Source: Anabaena sp051781005
GTDB taxonomy: Bacteria; Cyanobacteriota; Cyanobacteriia; Cyanobacteriales; Nostocaceae
Length of the DNA stretch: 64,000 nt
Direction of reading: 5' to 3'
Assembly (NCBI RefSeq): GCF_051781005.1
Contig: NZ_JBPWOA010000033.1
Span: 1-64,000, forward strand
Within the stretch, counting starts at the first letter, position 1. The number at the start of each line of letters is the position of its first letter. Below are positions 60,361-64,000 of the stretch, one piece after another. The notes under the pieces were generated by a model. The model did no database searches, was not told the DNA's origin, and saw only the letters and a program-made list of their open reading frames with translations. A program made the translations under genes and the position numbers.

Positions 60361-62340
60361 ATGACAAAAATACAACCTGCATCTTCTCTCTTATCTAACG
60401 TCACCGAGCGAGAATACCGAGAATTACAGCGTTTGGTAGATTATACAAATGTGCAATCGCTACCAGAAATTTGGCCTTTGGCGGCCAAGGAATTTGGTAA
60501 TACTATTGCCCTCCACAACCCCCATGCTAAACCAGAAATCCAGATCACTTATGGTCAGTTAGCAGAACAGATTCAACGATTTGCATCCGGTTTGCAAGCG
60601 TTAATGGTGAATATAGGCAATAGTGAAACGCCTACATTTAACGATCGCATTTCCCTAATTGCTGACAATAGCCCGCGTTGGTTTATTGCTGACCAAGGTA
60701 TTATGACTGCGGGGGCAGTGAATGCAGTCCGCAGCGCCCAAGCAGAACGAGAAGAACTACTATTTATCATCGCCAATAGTGGTAGTACTGTCGTAGTAGT
60801 CGAAGATATCAAAACATTCAATAAAATCAAAGAAGGACTGAACGACTTACCCATTAAACTGGTAATCTTACTTGCCGATGAAACCCCACCAACCGAAAAT
60901 TTTCGCGTGGTGAACTTTCTCCAGTTACTAGAAATTGGTAGTAATCACACCTTAGCCACCGTCAAACAAAGCGGCGAAACTTTAGCAACATTAATTTATA
61001 CCTCTGGTACTACAGGCAAACCCAAAGGTGTCATGCTATCTCATCAGAACTTATTACACCAAGTAAAAAGCTTGGGAACAGTCGTACAGCCACAAAAAGG
61101 AGATATAGTCCTCAGCATTCTCCCCACATGGCACAGTTACGAACGCAGTGGGGAGTATTTCTTGCTTTCTCAAGGCTGCACACAAATTTACACAAATTTA
61201 CGTGCTGTTAAACAAGATTTAAAAAAATTTAAACCCAATTACATGATTGCTGTACCCCGGCTGTGGGAATCGATCTATGAAGGAGTGCAGAAGCAGTTCC
61301 GCGAACAACCAGCCAAAAAACAACAGCTGATTCAATTTTTGCTGGATATGAGCCAGAAATATATCACAGCACGACGAATTACCCAGGGATTAAGTTTAGA
61401 TCATATTCATGCCTCAGCTGGTGAGCGATTAGGTGCGAAGATCCAAGAATTAGCCTTGTGGCCGTTCCATGCATTGGGAGAAAAATTAGTTTATGCCAAA
61501 GTGCGGGAAGCGACAGGTGGCAAAATTAAGCAAGTGATTAGTGGTGGGGGTGCGCTACCCCGGCACATAGATAACTTTTTTGAAATTGTTGGTGTAGAGA
61601 TTTTACAAGGCTATGGTTTGACCGAAACCTCACCAGTCACTAATGCACGTCGTCCTTGGCGAAATTTACGAGGTTCATCTGGACAACCAATTCCCGGCAC
61701 AGAAGTGAAAATTGTCAATCCAGAAACTCGTCAGCCACTACCAGTAGGAGAACGTGGTTTAGTGCTGCTGAAAGGCCCGCAAATTATGCAAGGCTATTAC
61801 CAAAATCCCGAAGCAACCAAAAAAGTAATAGACTCTGAAGGTTGGTTTGATAGCGGTGATTTGGGTTGGGTGACTCCCCAAAATGACTTGGTGTTGACTG
61901 GTAGAGCCAAAGATACAATTGTGTTAACCAATGGGGAAAACATTGAACCGCAACCAATAGAAGATGCTTGTTTGCGATCGCCCTATGTTGATCAAATTAT
62001 GCTAGTAGGACAGGATCAACGCAGTATTGGCGCTTTGATTGTTCCCAATCTCGAAGCCTTGGAAAAATGGGCAGAAACTCAGAATGATAAAATTACTGCC
62101 TCAACCAGTCAAAAAATTGACTTAGAGAGTAAAATGATCCAGGATTTATTTCGTCAAGAATTGAATCGGGAAGTCAAAAACCGTCCAGGCTATCGAGCCG
62201 ATGACCGCATTGGCCCCTTCAAACTAATTCTCGAACCATTTTCCATTGAAAATGGCCTGATGACACAAACCTTAAAAGTCCGTCGTCACGTTGTCATGGA
62301 TCGGTATCGCGATATTATTGACGGAATGTTTGCCAAATAA
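60361..62340 (+). CDS. aas: Long-chain fatty acid CoA ligase / acyl-ACP synthetase
   Basis: A 659-aa AMP-forming ligase: LIYTSGTTGKPKGVMLSHQN (P-loop), ILPTWHSYERSGEYFLLSQG, QVISGGGALPRHIDNFFEIV, ILQGYGLTETSPVTNARRPW, GWFDSGDLGWVTPQNDLVLT GRAKD and the closing lysine region QTLKVRRHVVMDRYRD. In cyanobacteria the single enzyme of this type (slr1609-like) activates free fatty acids to acyl-ACP for recycling, so Aas is the likely function. Membrane-associated. Normal length. Confidence 0.9.
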   Translation: MTKIQPASSLLSNVTEREYRELQRLVDYTNVQSLPEIWPLAAKEFGNTIALHNPHAKPEIQITYGQLAEQIQRFASGLQALMVNIGNSETPTFNDRISLIADNSPRWFIADQGIMTAGAVNAVRSAQAEREELLFIIANSGSTVVVVEDIKTFNKIKEGLNDLPIKLVILLADETPPTENFRVVNFLQLLEIGSNHTLATVKQSGETLATLIYTSGTTGKPKGVMLSHQNLLHQVKSLGTVVQPQKGDIVLSILPTWHSYERSGEYFLLSQGCTQIYTNLRAVKQDLKKFKPNYMIAVPRLWESIYEGVQKQFREQPAKKQQLIQFLLDMSQKYITARRITQGLSLDHIHASAGERLGAKIQELALWPFHALGEKLVYAKVREATGGKIKQVISGGGALPRHIDNFFEIVGVEILQGYGLTETSPVTNARRPWRNLRGSSGQPIPGTEVKIVNPETRQPLPVGERGLVLLKGPQIMQGYYQNPEATKKVIDSEGWFDSGDLGWVTPQNDLVLTGRAKDTIVLTNGENIEPQPIEDACLRSPYVDQIMLVGQDQRSIGALIVPNLEALEKWAETQNDKITASTSQKIDLESKMIQDLFRQELNREVKNRPGYRADDRIGPFKLILEPFSIENGLMTQTLKVRRHVVMDRYRDIIDGMFAK

Positions 62341-62528
62341 TTCTCCGATTCGTGGATTTTCTCCGCGATGAGAATGGGTACTAGAACAAAATGGCGAAAA
62401 TAAGCTACCCATTTCAAAAGTCTAAAACCCTGACGCAATGCTAATTACGAATTACGCGTAGCGTCTCTTAGATAAGCGGTACTAGTCTTTTTAATTCTGC
62501 AAACTATAAGAGTGAACGTGAAATATTT

Positions 62529-62978
62529 ATGGATGTCTCCAACCCTCAATTGCTTCTAAAACGTGGCGTTAATGTCAAAGTGATCGTCACTCCCCTTTGG
62601 AAAGAGGAAGTGCAACAACAACTACAAGCTCAGATCAATCAACTTGATCAGCAACTGCAACAATTAGATGTAGAAGGACAAAGAGCAGTTGCAGCAATTC
62701 AAAAACAAAGTTTACAACCACCAGGACCCCAAACCCTCCAGCAAATTGACAATATCCAACTCCAGGTAAATCAAAAGAAAAGCGAACTGCTAGAACAAAA
62801 AAATCAATTGCTACAAAATCTTCAGCAAGTGCAGTTTCTGGAGTTAGATCAAGAAGTCAACCAATTCCAAATGGAAGGCTTTTTCCGGGCAGAAATCGGG
62901 GATAACTTGATTAGCAAAATGCAGGTGGAAATTGTGCTAAGAGATGGAGTTGTCGAAGAAATTCGCGGCGATATCTAG
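62529..62978 (+). CDS. YlqD family protein
   Basis: A 149-aa protein: LLLKRGVNVKVIVTPLWKEE VQQQLQAQINQLDQQLQQLD, a Gln-rich coiled coil, KKSELLEQKNQLLQNLQQVQ, then a small beta domain (IGDNLISKMQVEIVLRDGVV EEIRGDI). YlqD is a conserved Gram-positive and cyanobacterial family of unknown function. Soluble. Confidence 0.88.
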   Translation: MDVSNPQLLLKRGVNVKVIVTPLWKEEVQQQLQAQINQLDQQLQQLDVEGQRAVAAIQKQSLQPPGPQTLQQIDNIQLQVNQKKSELLEQKNQLLQNLQQVQFLELDQEVNQFQMEGFFRAEIGDNLISKMQVEIVLRDGVVEEIRGDI

Positions 62979-63040
62979 AGTTGAAAAAGAGGCAAGGGGG
63001 CAGGGAGTAGGGAAGAAACGCTTTTCCTCCCTGTCACTTC

Positions 63041-63568
63041 CTAGTCACAGTTTTGGCTAAATTTATTCTGGGCTGGATTTTTAGAGAAACATTGCACCTG
63101 GGAGCCAGCCCAGATAATTTCCCAGACTGGGGGTGAACTAACTAAGAGCGATCGCCCAAAGCGGTTCATTTCTACCCGATATTTAATCGCTCCCACCGTA
63201 TTATTTTTAGTCCGATTGATTTGGGTAATCGTCACTAACGCCTGATTCGGTTGAGGATAAGCCACCTTGATCTGGCTCTTTCCCTTCACTGATGTCACCT
63301 CATTCAGCATATTGAGAGCTAGATTCGCAGGATCACTGCCTTGCATGGCAGAATTGATACTTTCTAAAGGTATGGTTTGATAATTGTCACGCTCAGGGTA
63401 AGCCAGCAGTTGAGAAGAATTTTGTCCTACAGATGTTAACTGTTGTTCGTGTCCGTTGCCAGTTCCAGTCATCAATGTAGGTGGTTGATACTGAATTACA
63501 TAAACCCCAGCAGCAGTGGCAAAGACGCTGAGTGTCAAAATTAAAAACAATTTGAACTTTGCCGACAT
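63041..63568 (-). CDS. Exported hypothetical protein
   Basis: A 175-aa protein: N-terminal membrane helix or signal (LFLILTLSVFATAAGVYVIQ), a short Gly/Thr linker, then a domain with SLESINSAMQGSDPANLALN-type helix and strands (SQIKVAYPQPNQALVTITQI, AIKYRVEMNRFGRSLLVSSP). Two cysteines at the end (VQCFSKNPAQNKFSQNC) may pair. Cyanobacterial, function unknown. ATG 63568 begins at the signal. Confidence 0.65.
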   Translation of the reverse strand: MSAKFKLFLILTLSVFATAAGVYVIQYQPPTLMTGTGNGHEQQLTSVGQNSSQLLAYPERDNYQTIPLESINSAMQGSDPANLALNMLNEVTSVKGKSQIKVAYPQPNQALVTITQINRTKNNTVGAIKYRVEMNRFGRSLLVSSPPVWEIIWAGSQVQCFSKNPAQNKFSQNCD

Positions 63569-63923
63569 AGTAATAGTATGAAAGGGGAATTTCAAACAGG
63601 TTAATGACCAATTTTGAATTTTAGATTCAACCCTCACCCCTAGCTATAGCTAATGTTCAGCTTTTGTTTGAGAAATCCGGGTGAGGAGCATGGATATCTA
63701 AGGGAATCCTAGTTTCTATCGACAAACTATCAGCAAACTGACAAGTCCGCGCTGGCGCGATCGCTTGATCTATAGACATCACCCTCAGCTTTAGGTTCCA
63801 ATTGGGGATTGCCGAGTAACGAGTACCAAGTACCGAGTGGTTTACTCTTGTTTCTACTAACGGGACTTAAACCTTTTTAAGGAAGAAATAAGCCTCAAAA
63901 CCTTGCGGGGTAAGGGAAATACA
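63569..63923. other. Intergenic region, no gene seen
   Basis: Contains a HIP1 octamer (GCGCGATCGC near 63755) and repeat traces (GTAACGAGTACCAAGTACCG). No convincing frame. Confidence 0.4.
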
Positions 63924-64000
63924 TTAAATGCCCAAAAATGCCACCAAACCCAGATATACCAACAAACCAATCAAAACGATGTAAAATCCCTTTGGGATAT
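63924..64000 (-). CDS. 3' end of a gene running in from the right edge
   Basis: The last 24 codons read IPKGFYIVLIGLLVYLGLVA FLGI and stop at TAA. A basic-flanked hydrophobic helix at a protein's C-terminus, probably a small membrane protein. The start lies outside the window, so the family cannot be judged. Confidence 0.4.
   Translation of the reverse strand, partial: IPKGFYIVLIGLLVYLGLVAFLGI

Noticed and set aside
63393..63611. 72-codon minus-strand frame over the exported protein gene
   Set aside because: Out-of-frame shadow of the gene at 63041-63568.

Overview
The window looks like a chromosomal segment of a filamentous, probably heterocyst-forming cyanobacterium (Nostocales). The reasons are: oxygenic photosynthesis genes (psaK, light-dependent protochlorophyllide reductase, plant-type [2Fe-2S] ferredoxin, a Psb32-like TPM protein, a BvdR-type biliverdin reductase); a HetP-family gene; frequent GCGATCGC (HIP1) octamers; heptanucleotide repeats of the AATTACG type; and many cyanobacterial families of unknown function (DUF29, DUF1350, DUF3082, Uma2, YlqD). 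I see no rRNA, tRNA, CRISPR array or intact transposase.

Layout. 0-13 kb: a B12-binding radical SAM enzyme, an alpha/beta-hydrolase next to sufE, psaK, decaying Uma2/DUF29/antitoxin remnants, dapB, a precorrin-8X methylmutase, a TPM (Psb32-like) protein and a three-gene membrane/coiled-coil group (DUF948, YtxH). 13-31 kb: two unknown membrane proteins, DUF1350, a REC-PP2C phosphatase meeting a STAS protein tail to tail, an XRE/GrpE-like protein, dps and sulfiredoxin, a SpoIID protein, petF, bvdR-map, a secreted papain-like protease beside a chagasin-like inhibitor, COQ4-like, a pentapeptide protein, por and a TPR protein. 31-49 kb: DUF4253, an orphan antitoxin-like gene, a CoiA-like nuclease, gcvP, an Orn/Lys/Arg decarboxylase-family enzyme, a diverged trpC, a HetP-family gene, a 1.6-kb non-coding stretch, a PAS histidine kinase with an AraC-type response regulator, DUF3082, ispE, rsmA (ksgA), Uma2 and a GerMN lipoprotein. 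49-64 kb: DUF72, a ribbon-helix-helix/Mop fusion, small unknown genes, a NACHT-HEAT STAND protein with an upstream partner, DUF29, recQ, two related membrane microproteins, an acyl-CoA/ACP synthetase, YlqD and an edge gene.

Most genes are single housekeeping or photosynthetic genes rather than long operons. Clear partnerships are: hydrolase-sufE; REC-phosphatase with STAS (partner switching); dps with srx (peroxide defence); bvdR-map (4-bp overlap); papain with chagasin-like inhibitor; histidine kinase with AraC-type regulator; rsmA-ispE-DUF3082; and the 153-aa protein with NACHT. The last pair is read in one frame, separated only by a TGA, and is the strongest candidate for an unusual system.

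Intergenic DNA is crowded with small mobile-looking repeats: several families with terminal inverted repeats, some carrying the same short GC-rich repeat nested inside, heptamer arrays that supply the last codons of two genes, and degenerate tandem arrays. Gene calls for well-known families are secure; starts were moved inward from the longest open frame where a ribosome binding site or family alignment favoured it.
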